Shown: one piece after another, positions 31,459-38,576 of the stretch
Numbering within the stretch: the first letter of the stretch is position 1
Layout: each line of letters starts with the position of its first letter
The notes under the pieces: model-generated
Database searches by the model: none
Seen by the model: only the letters and a program-made list of their open reading frames with translations
Told to the model about the DNA's origin: nothing
Source of the DNA: an uncultured Oscillospiraceae bacterium
GTDB lineage: Bacteria > Bacillota > Clostridia > Oscillospirales > Oscillospiraceae
Length of the DNA: 45,988 nt
Assembly: GCA_934655875.1 (NCBI GenBank)
Contig: CAKUHB010000021.1
Coordinates: 1 to 45,988, forward strand
Direction of reading: 5' to 3'
Translations under genes and position numbers: made by a program

Positions 31459-32200
31459 TACCCGTCACGCAGATATTCTTGCTCCAGCCGAAGACAGCGC
31501 ATCTGTACCCATGAATGATTATTCTGATGTCCCGTCTCTAAGCACAAATGACGAAGTTGTTGACATGGGTGCGGATTTTGATTTTGAGGGTTTTCAGGTC
31601 GTCCGCAGAGAATTCTTTGCGCATCTGCATGAGCCGTCTGTGACCTTCAACAATTACAAATTCTATGTAAATTGTGCTTGCCTGAACAAGTTTCCGGAGG
31701 CCTCCTATGTTCAGGTCCTCGTAAATCAGGAAACGAAAATCATGGCATTGCGTCCCTGCATCGAAAACGCGAGAGACAGCTTTGCGTGGTGCGGAACATC
31801 AAAGAAGAAGCGTTCACCGCGGCAAATAACCTGTAAGCTGTTTTTTGCAAAAATGTTTTCGCTGATGGACTGGAACCCGGATTATCGATACAAACTGCTT
31901 GGCCGGTTGATCCACGCAAATGGTGAATATATGATTGCGTTTGATCTGACCGCGACGGAGATTTATCAGCGCGCCCTTCCCGAAGGAGCGAAGCCGCGGA
32001 CTGCGCGAACGCCGGTCTTTCCTTCCGGATGGCAAGATCAATTTGGTCTGCCGTATAAGGAGCATCAGCAATCCATGCAGGTTAATATCTTTGATGGATA
32101 TGCAGTTTACTCCATCAAAGAATCGTCCAAAAAGGTGCAGATCGCATTGCCGGAGAAATCGCAGGAACTGCCTCAGCAGTTAACAATGGAGGATGTATAA
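31442..32200 (+). CDS. Recombinase-tail-domain protein (stand-alone)
   Basis: A 252-residue protein with no named family that I recognise. After a ~45-residue acidic lead it aligns end to end with the C-terminal domain of the upstream recombinase: FDFEGFQVVRREFF against FDLRGFEITRTEFL, YVQVLVNQETKIMALRP against YVELLINPIEMKFAVRP, YRYKLLGRLI against CKYRINGIL, and FPSGWQDQFGLPYKEH against IPEQWVGTFGKEFYLH. It lacks any catalytic recombinase part. ATG 31442 has GGAGG 7 nt upstream and overlaps the recombinase gene by 17 nt. The shared domain suggests that it binds the same partner or DNA as the recombinase tail; this is inference. Confidence 0.78.
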   Translation: METWNDTRHADILAPAEDSASVPMNDYSDVPSLSTNDEVVDMGADFDFEGFQVVRREFFAHLHEPSVTFNNYKFYVNCACLNKFPEASYVQVLVNQETKIMALRPCIENARDSFAWCGTSKKKRSPRQITCKLFFAKMFSLMDWNPDYRYKLLGRLIHANGEYMIAFDLTATEIYQRALPEGAKPRTARTPVFPSGWQDQFGLPYKEHQQSMQVNIFDGYAVYSIKESSKKVQIALPEKSQELPQQLTMEDV

Positions 32201-32201
32201 A

Positions 32202-32594
32202 ATGGGCCAGCATGCTTGCAGCGAGGTAACATTGGCTGTCGACACGAAAAAATATGGGATTCGGATTCATAAGGCACTTTTCCGGCAGCTTGGGTCCCCA
32301 AGCCAGATTCAGCTGCTCGTAAACCCGGAAGCAAAGCTGGTTGCCATACAGCCTGTTGAAAAAGGAACGCCCGGCAAGCAGGGGCATCGTATTGTTGCTT
32401 CCCGGATGCGGTCTGAAAATTCATACGAGCTTTATAGCCGATTATTCGTGCAGCGGCTCCGCATACTTGCACCAGAACTTGAAGACGGGTGTGCTTACCG
32501 CCTGCACGGGAGTGTCATTTCCTCGAAGCGTGTCGCAGTGTTTCCGCTTGAAACATTACAGCGGGTAGATAAGCAGGAGCTCGTATCACTATGA
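32202..32594 (+). CDS. Minimal recombinase-tail-domain protein
   Basis: A 130-residue protein, a third copy of the domain in a row and the shortest: VTLAVDTKKYGIRIHKALFR, IQLLVNPEAKLVAIQP and YRLHGSVISSKRVAVFPLE align with the recombinase tail and the 252-residue protein. The ATG at 32202 is 1 nt after the previous stop codon and has GGAGG 9 nt upstream; an ATG at 32193 lies inside the ribosome site and is less likely. Its own stop overlaps the next start (ATGA). Function unknown. Copies of three sizes suggest a core fold of about 110 residues. Confidence 0.75.
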   Translation: MGQHACSEVTLAVDTKKYGIRIHKALFRQLGSPSQIQLLVNPEAKLVAIQPVEKGTPGKQGHRIVASRMRSENSYELYSRLFVQRLRILAPELEDGCAYRLHGSVISSKRVAVFPLETLQRVDKQELVSL

Positions 32595-33532
32595 AGATGC
32601 CGAAATCGCTCATCATTGATCCCCAATTCAAAAATCTGATTCCCCCGCTGCAGCGGACAGAATATCTGCAGCTCGAAGAAAATCTCCTTGCCGATGGCTG
32701 TCGTGACCCGCTCGTTGTCTGGCGTGGTACGCTGGTCGACGGCCACAATCGCTATGAGATCTGTATGCGGCACCGTATTCCCTTTTCTGTGACGGAGGTG
32801 GACTTTTATTGCCGCGAAGAAGCCATCGCATGGATCTGTGCGAATCAGCTTGGCCGACGGAACCTTTCGGAGGGAACCAGAAAATATCTGATTGGCAAGC
32901 AATATGACTCTGAAAAGTTTGTATCCAAGATCAAAAATCCAAGCGGGCTTAATCAGTATTCTCTGCCTGTGTCCCCGCGTCCCGACAAGCAGGACAGTCC
33001 AGACACTTCGCGCCATCGAACTGCGGATAGAATCGCAGATGAGAACTGCATTTCGGCCGGGACTGTAGAAAAGTACGCAGTTTTTTCGAGAGCCGTTGAT
33101 AAAATTGCAGATGCAGAACCCGCGCTTGGTTCGAAGATACTCTCCGGCCAATATAAAGTGTCCCACAAAAACATTGTTGCCCTTTCAAAACTGGAACCGG
33201 CTGAAATGCGAAAGGTTGATCGGAAGATCCGAAGAATGCAGCAGCAGCCATTTGTTCAATTCAAGAAAACAAGGACTGCAATCAACCGTACATTAGAACA
33301 GCCGCTAAGCGGTGCAAGCCAATCGATCAAGGATATGCCGGTGTTTGACCCGGACGCAGACATCACTGGCCTTACCTTGACCATTCCTTCATGGACGGGT
33401 TCCATTCACCGCATCCAGACCAAAACAGACCTGTCCATTATTTCGTATGCTGCACGTTCCGCGCTCGTCCGAGAACTGCACGTTCTGGTCGATAAGGCTT
33501 GTGAAATGCTGCAGATACTAGAGGAAGAATGA
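32591..33532 (+). CDS. ParB N-terminal-domain protein
   Basis: A 313-residue protein with a ParB/sulfiredoxin-fold N-terminal domain: LIPPLQRTEYLQLEENLLAD, PLVVWRGTLVDGHNRYEICM (the DGHNR box corresponds to the ParB GxxR nucleotide site) and EAIAWICANQLGRRNLSEGT. A middle helix-turn-helix-like part follows (VEKYAVFSRAVDKIADAEP, VSHKNIVALSKL), as in stand-alone ParB-like proteins of mobile elements. The C-terminal ~80 residues are unrecognised. It overlaps the upstream gene by 4 nt and is followed 1 nt later by a second ParB-like gene. It could bind DNA for partition or recombination control; no ParA is present. Confidence 0.82.
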   Translation: MKMPKSLIIDPQFKNLIPPLQRTEYLQLEENLLADGCRDPLVVWRGTLVDGHNRYEICMRHRIPFSVTEVDFYCREEAIAWICANQLGRRNLSEGTRKYLIGKQYDSEKFVSKIKNPSGLNQYSLPVSPRPDKQDSPDTSRHRTADRIADENCISAGTVEKYAVFSRAVDKIADAEPALGSKILSGQYKVSHKNIVALSKLEPAEMRKVDRKIRRMQQQPFVQFKKTRTAINRTLEQPLSGASQSIKDMPVFDPDADITGLTLTIPSWTGSIHRIQTKTDLSIISYAARSALVRELHVLVDKACEMLQILEEE

Positions 33533-33533
33533 C

Positions 33534-34403
33534 ATGGAAGACCATAGCGTTTTCGTACCAAACGTCCACTTTGAAAAGATCCCAATCAAGAATCTCGTTT
33601 CCAACCAGAAGTACCAACGAAATCTCTCAAAGGCTCATATTGCAAATGCTGCCGCAAACTTTGATCCATATCAGATCAATCCGGTGAAGGTCAGCCGCAG
33701 AGACGGCGTCAATTATGTTTTTAACGGGCAGCACACAATTGAAATCGTTGCTCTGGTTTCCGGTTCCCGCGATACGCCAGTATGGTGCATGATATACGAT
33801 GAACTCGTTTATGAGCATGAGGCCGACATTTTCGCAAATCAGCAGAAGTTTGTAAAACGTCTGAGTCCTTATGAGGTGTTCACCGCAAACCTTGAGGCTG
33901 GAAATGACGATCAGCTTATTATCAGAGATCTTTTAGAGTCATACGGACTTTCTCTCGGAACCAGAAAGGCTCCCTGCGTAATTTGCGCTGTATCAACGCT
34001 CGAACAGATTTATCAAACCCACGGCTATCATATGCTCAGCCGCGTTCTTCGGCTCTGTGCCGGAACATGGGAAGGCGATGAAAACTCATTCTCTGCAAAT
34101 ATTCTGAACGGAATCACACGTCTGGTTTATTCTTTTGGTGACAAGTTGAATGATGAGGTATTCAAGGAAAGGGTCGGCGCACTCTCTATCAAGCAGCTTG
34201 TGCGAATGTCGAAAGAACGCTGCCCCGGTTCTATGGGATATGCCGAAGCCATGCTGCTTGAGTACAATGGGAAGAAAAAGAACATTTCACAGCGATTGTC
34301 GATGAATAAGCTGCATATGCAGGGAACCGCTGGCCTGTGCAGCTTGCTTTCTGATGTTGACACTTCATCTGAGGCAGTTCCCGCCGAGGGCGTATCCGAA
34401 TAA
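33534..34403 (+). CDS. ParB-like (DUF6551-type) protein
   Basis: A 289-residue protein whose N-terminus is another ParB/Srx-like fold: FEKIPIKNLVSNQKYQRNLS, INPVKVSRRDGVNYVFNGQH (GQH box in place of GHxR), then VWCMIYDELVYEHEADIFAN, a DUF6551-like pattern. The rest is helical (KRLSPYEVFTANLEAGNDDQ ... LVRMSKERCPGSMGYAEAML). It is not closely similar to the preceding ParB-type protein, so the two are probably not a recent duplication. The ATG is 1 nt after the previous stop codon, with AGAGGA upstream. Last gene of the six-gene operon; repeat copy 2 begins 125 nt downstream, and its first hairpin with T5 could end the transcript. Confidence 0.78.
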   Translation: MEDHSVFVPNVHFEKIPIKNLVSNQKYQRNLSKAHIANAAANFDPYQINPVKVSRRDGVNYVFNGQHTIEIVALVSGSRDTPVWCMIYDELVYEHEADIFANQQKFVKRLSPYEVFTANLEAGNDDQLIIRDLLESYGLSLGTRKAPCVICAVSTLEQIYQTHGYHMLSRVLRLCAGTWEGDENSFSANILNGITRLVYSFGDKLNDEVFKERVGALSIKQLVRMSKERCPGSMGYAEAMLLEYNGKKKNISQRLSMNKLHMQGTAGLCSLLSDVDTSSEAVPAEGVSE

Positions 34404-34528
34404 TGTCATGCTTCCCCGCAGCGGAGGTTTGTCCTAAAATGTAAGCGCAACCTCACTTCCGTTAATCGCTCGCATTCAATCCTGTTTTGACGCACGGGCA
34501 TATCGGTGCATCGAATTCGTACTTCGTC

Positions 34529-34619
34529 ACACGCGCTCCAACGCGCGGTTTTTATGCCTTTGAGGTGCAGCGTCCCTACCGGGACGCAGAAGAGCCGACA
34601 CGCGGGCGCGTGTCGGCTG
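34529..34619. repeat. Triple-hairpin direct repeat, copy 2
   Basis: Same order as copy 1: stem cgcgc/gcgcg (34532-34536 with 34543-34547) followed by T5, a perfect 7-bp hairpin gcgtccc-tacc-gggacgc (34570-34587) and a perfect 12-bp stem (34593-34604 with 34607-34618). Where the copies differ in the middle stem, copy 2 has restored pairing. In the plus direction the first hairpin plus T5 would also terminate the ParB operon. Confidence 0.85.
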
Positions 34620-34640
34620 ACGGCTTGTGACAAAGGTTTA

Positions 34641-34665
34641 CCCCCGCAGGCTTGACCTGCGGGGG
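34641..34665. terminator. Hairpin between repeat copy 2 and the ribbon-helix-helix gene
   Basis: A 10-bp perfect stem cccccgcagg/cctgcggggg (34641-34650 with 34656-34665). It lies 13 nt past the stop codon of the minus-strand gene but has no T run on either side, so termination is uncertain. Confidence 0.5.
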
Positions 34666-34677
34666 CTTGATTTGGGT

Positions 34678-35079
34678 TCAGGATTCGTCCGCTTCCGGCT
34701 GTTCCTCCAGCGCGTCTTGGGGCGATGTTTCTTCGGCTTCCCCCAGCGGCATTTCTGTGACCGATTCGTTCGGAGCGAGCGTTTCATCGGCTTCGGCTGC
34801 CTCTAGCGCGCGGGTGATGATGTCGACTAAGAAGTCCTTCTTCTTGATGCCACGCTCCTTGAGGTAGCGGTCGAGGCGGTCAAAGAGTGCTGTGGGGATC
34901 TGTGCGGCTAAAGTCCTCATTTCTCCGGTCATAATTTTTCCATCCTTCCAGTCGTAATATTCCGTGATCATGACTTCTACATACTCGCTGAGGGTCATCC
35001 CGGCTTTTTCCTGCTCCTGCCGGACTCTGGCATGGAGTGCGACCGGCAGCATAGCGCATAGGTTTTTTCTTTCTTCCAT
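34678..35079 (-). CDS. Double ribbon-helix-helix-like DNA-binding protein
   Basis: A 133-residue protein with two segments of ribbon-helix-helix character: LCAMLPVALHARVRQEQEKA plus MTLSEYVEVMITEYY (residues about 7-42), and TLAAQIPTALFDRLDRYLKE plus IKKKDFLVDIITRALEAAE (about 56-94). The tail is acidic. AAAGGAG lies 7 nt before the ATG. In the ICE backbone such a protein could be a relaxosome accessory factor or regulator of the transfer operon; this is inference. An extended -10 promoter lies about 100 nt upstream. Confidence 0.7.
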   Translation of the reverse strand: MEERKNLCAMLPVALHARVRQEQEKAGMTLSEYVEVMITEYYDWKDGKIMTGEMRTLAAQIPTALFDRLDRYLKERGIKKKDFLVDIITRALEAAEADETLAPNESVTEMPLGEAEETSPQDALEEQPEADES

Positions 35080-35176
35080 TGCAATCTCCTTTCGCTTTGG
35101 TACGCCAAGTATCGCAGGAAAAAGGAAAGAAAGCTATTCACCAGAGCCAACAAAGAATGCCGCACAAACGAAGCAA

Positions 35177-35185
35177 ATTATACCA
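35177..35185 (-). promoter_or_regulatory. Extended -10 promoter for the ribbon-helix-helix gene
   Basis: On the minus strand TGGTATAAT (35185-35177) is a perfect extended -10 (TGnTATAAT). No good -35 is present, as is usual for such promoters. The leader to the ATG is about 90 nt. Confidence 0.55.
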
Positions 35186-35216
35186 TTTTACAAGCAAGCC
35201 CTCGCACCGCCGCTTA

Positions 35217-35906
35217 TTATCTAGCCTCACCGCCGTGACCCCGGTTTGCCTTTTTGCAAACCTGCTGCTGGTGATCATGTGCTTTCCCTGCATAGATAAG
35301 ATCTCGCACTACTTTCAGATCGAGATTCCAATGTGGTTCGAGCCAACGGTCCGGATACTTGGCGCACAACCGGGGCAGGAACTGTTTCAGCTCCGCACCC
35401 TCTCTAGGGAATTGAATGCCGTCTTTGTAGGTAATGTCCCGCTTCAGTTCTGCCACAAGTCTCTTATATTTCCTCTGGTCGGTCTGCTCATAGGCGCTTT
35501 TGCCGGTGAGCTGCTTGTAGGCATACTCTCCCACATAGCTCATCAACTCGAAGCTGCAATCCCCGTAGGGTTCGACCTCCGCAAGCGAATCCGGGTCTGC
35601 CAGCGCAGCCAGATAGACTTCTTTTCCCTGTGCAATCAGCCACGCACGGAAGTCTATAAAACCGTCATTGCTGCAGCCGTATTCCGTTATGATTTCGGCA
35701 GCATCCCACAGGCCGTACTTGTACGCGAGATCTTCGTAAGCTTGCGTAATATCGTGAAAGTTCTGTGCCTGTTCTGCCCCCATAGATACCAAGCGTCCCT
35801 TCAGATACTTCACCATGGCAGACATATCCTGACCACAGGCGGCTCTCGCCTCCCGGATCAATCCCCAGAATGTGTCTTTGTTGATTTCTGTGATGGTATC
35901 GTTCAT
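35217..35906 (-). CDS. DUF4240 domain-containing protein
   Basis: A 229-residue protein. The N-terminal ~130 residues fit DUF4240 (KDTFWGLIREARAACGQDMS, AYEDLAYKYGLWDAAEII, GCSNDGFIDFRAWLIAQGKE, YLAALADPDSLAEV). The C-terminal ~90 residues are basic and unrecognised, ending GHGGEAR. AAGAGGT lies 6 nt before the ATG. It follows the C40 peptidase gene by 45 nt on the same strand and may be a late gene of the transfer operon or cargo. The function of the family is not known. Confidence 0.8.
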   Translation of the reverse strand: MNDTITEINKDTFWGLIREARAACGQDMSAMVKYLKGRLVSMGAEQAQNFHDITQAYEDLAYKYGLWDAAEIITEYGCSNDGFIDFRAWLIAQGKEVYLAALADPDSLAEVEPYGDCSFELMSYVGEYAYKQLTGKSAYEQTDQRKYKRLVAELKRDITYKDGIQFPREGAELKQFLPRLCAKYPDRWLEPHWNLDLKVVRDLIYAGKAHDHQQQVCKKANRGHGGEAR

Positions 35907-35951
35907 ATTCCACCTCTTTTGCGTTTCAGTTTTTCAGGTTCAAAGCGTAGC

Positions 35952-38576
35952 TTAATCCGTAAACAGATCTGGTCTTGCTGCGACGGCAAAGCCTTCGCGC
36001 CCGGTCACGACCACGCCATTCTGTCCACCGGAGCTGTGGATGACGAGGATGTTTCCTACGCTGTCATAACCGCAGACGATTCCGACGTGGCTGTCGTCCG
36101 CGTAAAAGACGAGATCGCCGGGCAGCGCATCTGACCATGCAATGTTGGTGCAATACCCATGCTGCGAGGCTGCGCCACCACCGCGTCCGGGCAGGTATGC
36201 ACCGTTCGTGGCATTATAGAACGTCCAGTCCACAAAGCCGGAGCAGTCTAATCCGAACGGCAGCACCTTGCCGGTCGAGCCGCTGCCGGGTGCGGTAACC
36301 GTCGTCGGCGTTCCCCAGCGGCTGTCCCAGCCGAGGACAAGACTTTTGCCGCCCCAGAAATACGTCACCTTTCCGAGAAGCTGATACGCCGTCAGGACAA
36401 TGGATTCTCGCAGCGGGTCAAGATCATCTGGCAGCGTGCCTTGGATATCCGAAATGTCGACGGGGCCGATGGGCGTGCCGTCTGGTTGGTAATTGCCGAT
36501 TAGGGAAAGGAAGATATCGTCATAGTCCGGTTTCAGCAATTCTTCGAGCATTTCCCGCTGCTGGTCGGTGAAGCCGTATTCATCTGCCATTTGCATGGCG
36601 TCCTTGATCTGTGCGTAGATGTGCAGCGTTGTGATCCGCTCACCATCCACGGTTCTGGTTGTCAATTCGTATTCAAGTTTGTTGGCTTCGAAGAAAATTT
36701 CCCGCAGGAGCTGGAGTTTTTCTTCGTCCATTGTTATAACGTCCAAGCCGTGTTCTTCGTCGGTCGAGACCTTGACCGCGTACACAGCCAGCACGTTTCG
36801 CCAATTTTGCAGCATGGCCGCTTCCATGCCCTCCTGCATATCCAGCACGTCGTATGGGTTGCCCTCCATGATGCGGTAGATTTCGTCGGTGAACTCGCCA
36901 TTCAGCGTCGCAACGGCGTCCGGGATCTTGATCTCCGTGCCGGTGTCCTCCCCGGCGAACAGGATACCGAGCGGCGAAGCGAACAGCATCCCCACGAGCA
37001 GGATCACCACAACAACGGAAACTGCCGCCGCGCCGCCTGCGCCAATGGCCGCAGCCAGCTTTTCTGCCGCTGCCACGATTGCCAGAAGGACTTTCTTCCC
37101 AGCCTCCTTTGCGGCTTTCGCCGTTTTGATCGCCGTATCCCGAAGCACCTGCCCTTTGCGGATGACAGTTGCGGCCTGCTTTGGAGGAGCTGTCGACGCT
37201 TTGCTGGGCAAGGCTTTTGTGGTGGGTGTGACAGACTTGATTTTCGCTTTTGAAGTCGTTTTGATTTTCTGCTTTTTTACAAAAGCCGGTCGCGCCTGTT
37301 TCTGGACGCGAACAGGTTTTGTCGGAGCGGCATTCCTGCTCGCTGGTACAGGAACTGTTTCATTCGTTAATGCTGGTTGACATAACTTCACGTTGCCTCG
37401 AATCATTTTCTGCGCAGCCTGCTGTGGATTTGCCTGCACAGGTGTTATCTGTGTCGGTTGCTGCGTCACAATGTACTTCTGCTTACTCTTGATGTCCGGC
37501 AGCGGTGGCTGCGGGGTGTCCGGTTTCACGGATTCCGCATCGGCAGGCAAGGATACCGTCTGCGGCTTCCGCGTTCGGATCTGCGGCATGACCGGCTGTT
37601 CCTGCTCCGCACTATGGGAAACGTGGAGTTTTTGCTGTTCACGAACAGTTTCCCGTGTACGGATGACCGGCGAAAATGTTTCGGAATCTGCGGTTATGTT
37701 TTCAATACCGTTTGCTTCCTCTTTGAGAAAATTCTGCTTTTGCCGCCTACTTCGGATGTACTCTTTCGTCTTGATTTCAGGAAGCGCAAACTGTGTGGTA
37801 TCCGTTTTTGGCGTGGCAAGCGGTTCTCGCGGAGAGAAAACAATCGGTTTTTCTCTTGGCAGAGTCCGTGCTGATGGCGGTACCGCTGGCGGTGTCGTCG
37901 GCGTTGTCGCAGGCACATCCGGTTCTGTGATTGCAGGAGATTGTCCAAGCGACCGTTGTTCTGCCGGTTTTGCTTTCACAGCAGGCTTTTCTCTTACTGA
38001 TGTTTTCAGTTCGCGCACGGATCGGTTTACCTGCGCGTGGTGAACAGCCTGCGGCTTTTCGTGTATCTCCGAAGCTGGATGCTGGGACTGCTGCACAGGT
38101 GCATCAGCAGTCGGTGTATGCTCTCGCATTTTAGGCTGGTTGCCGCTTGCTGGAGGAACCGGCTTCTCCCTGATTGGAGAAGCCACTTCGCGCACAGGCG
38201 CGTTTACCTGTGACTGGCTTTGTGGTGGATATTCCATCGGTGCCGCAGTAGGCTGCTGGGGGTGACAGGGCTGTTCGTGTTGTGGAACAGATTCTGTCCT
38301 GGCTTCCCGCTGCGGGTCAGATTTCGTTTTCGGCAGCTTGTGGACTACCTTTTCGGTCAGATGGCGGGCTTCCTGCACGGCATGGTCGGCGGTATCTGTG
38401 ATCCTGCCGCTCTCGTAACGATCCTCTGACTGACCATCTTGCGCCGCATCGTGCAGCTCCTGCCGAAGTTGCTGAAAGGAAGCATCCGCGCCGCGGCGGA
38501 ATGCTGTCTGTGGCGCGGATCTGAGCGTTTCGGCTACACGCTCTTTCAGCGGTGATTTTTCCTTGACCTCCCGCAT
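35952..38576 (-). CDS. Conjugation peptidoglycan hydrolase, C40 (NlpC/P60) family
   Basis: An 874-residue protein of the cell-wall hydrolase type found beside VirB4 in Gram-positive conjugation systems. Residues 1-~470 are low-complexity, rich in Pro, Gln, Glu, Lys and Thr, and probably cytoplasmic. A single membrane helix lies near 517-540 (VSVVVVILLVGMLFA). Then comes a ~230-residue middle domain and a C-terminal NlpC/P60 domain with C778 in FGLDCSGFVDW, H830 in DDSHVGIVCG and H847 in VIHSSGG. The ATG overlaps the virB4 stop codon by 1 nt. It would cut peptidoglycan locally for the mating channel. The unusually long disordered N-terminus may contact the VirB4 complex. Confidence 0.88.
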   Translation of the reverse strand: MREVKEKSPLKERVAETLRSAPQTAFRRGADASFQQLRQELHDAAQDGQSEDRYESGRITDTADHAVQEARHLTEKVVHKLPKTKSDPQREARTESVPQHEQPCHPQQPTAAPMEYPPQSQSQVNAPVREVASPIREKPVPPASGNQPKMREHTPTADAPVQQSQHPASEIHEKPQAVHHAQVNRSVRELKTSVREKPAVKAKPAEQRSLGQSPAITEPDVPATTPTTPPAVPPSARTLPREKPIVFSPREPLATPKTDTTQFALPEIKTKEYIRSRRQKQNFLKEEANGIENITADSETFSPVIRTRETVREQQKLHVSHSAEQEQPVMPQIRTRKPQTVSLPADAESVKPDTPQPPLPDIKSKQKYIVTQQPTQITPVQANPQQAAQKMIRGNVKLCQPALTNETVPVPASRNAAPTKPVRVQKQARPAFVKKQKIKTTSKAKIKSVTPTTKALPSKASTAPPKQAATVIRKGQVLRDTAIKTAKAAKEAGKKVLLAIVAAAEKLAAAIGAGGAAAVSVVVVILLVGMLFASPLGILFAGEDTGTEIKIPDAVATLNGEFTDEIYRIMEGNPYDVLDMQEGMEAAMLQNWRNVLAVYAVKVSTDEEHGLDVITMDEEKLQLLREIFFEANKLEYELTTRTVDGERITTLHIYAQIKDAMQMADEYGFTDQQREMLEELLKPDYDDIFLSLIGNYQPDGTPIGPVDISDIQGTLPDDLDPLRESIVLTAYQLLGKVTYFWGGKSLVLGWDSRWGTPTTVTAPGSGSTGKVLPFGLDCSGFVDWTFYNATNGAYLPGRGGGAASQHGYCTNIAWSDALPGDLVFYADDSHVGIVCGYDSVGNILVIHSSGGQNGVVVTGREGFAVAARPDLFTD

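Larger units (their letters stand above)
27225..34619. mobile_element. 7.2 kb island bounded by direct repeats, with its own recombinase
   Basis: Everything between the two triple-hairpin repeats reads as one inserted unit: phosphoesterase and XRE regulator on the minus strand and a six-gene recombinase/ParB operon on the plus strand. It is visibly AT-richer than the ICE backbone and runs partly against it. Removing it would leave the ribbon-helix-helix gene, one repeat copy, xis and int in a row, as expected for an ancestral ICE end. Insertion by the resident recombinase or by recombination between repeats is inference. Confidence 0.55.

Noticed and set aside
27224..34619. The two similar repeats as a CRISPR array or transposon terminal inverted repeats
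   Set aside because: There are only two copies, 7.2 kb apart, in direct orientation, with no spacers and no transposase of the IS type.
36591..38043. Plus-strand frames opposite the C40 peptidase, and similar ones opposite virB4 (39428-40342)
   Set aside because: They mirror repetitive Pro/Gln/Lys codons of the disordered N-terminus and the virB4 gene; no start signals or domains.
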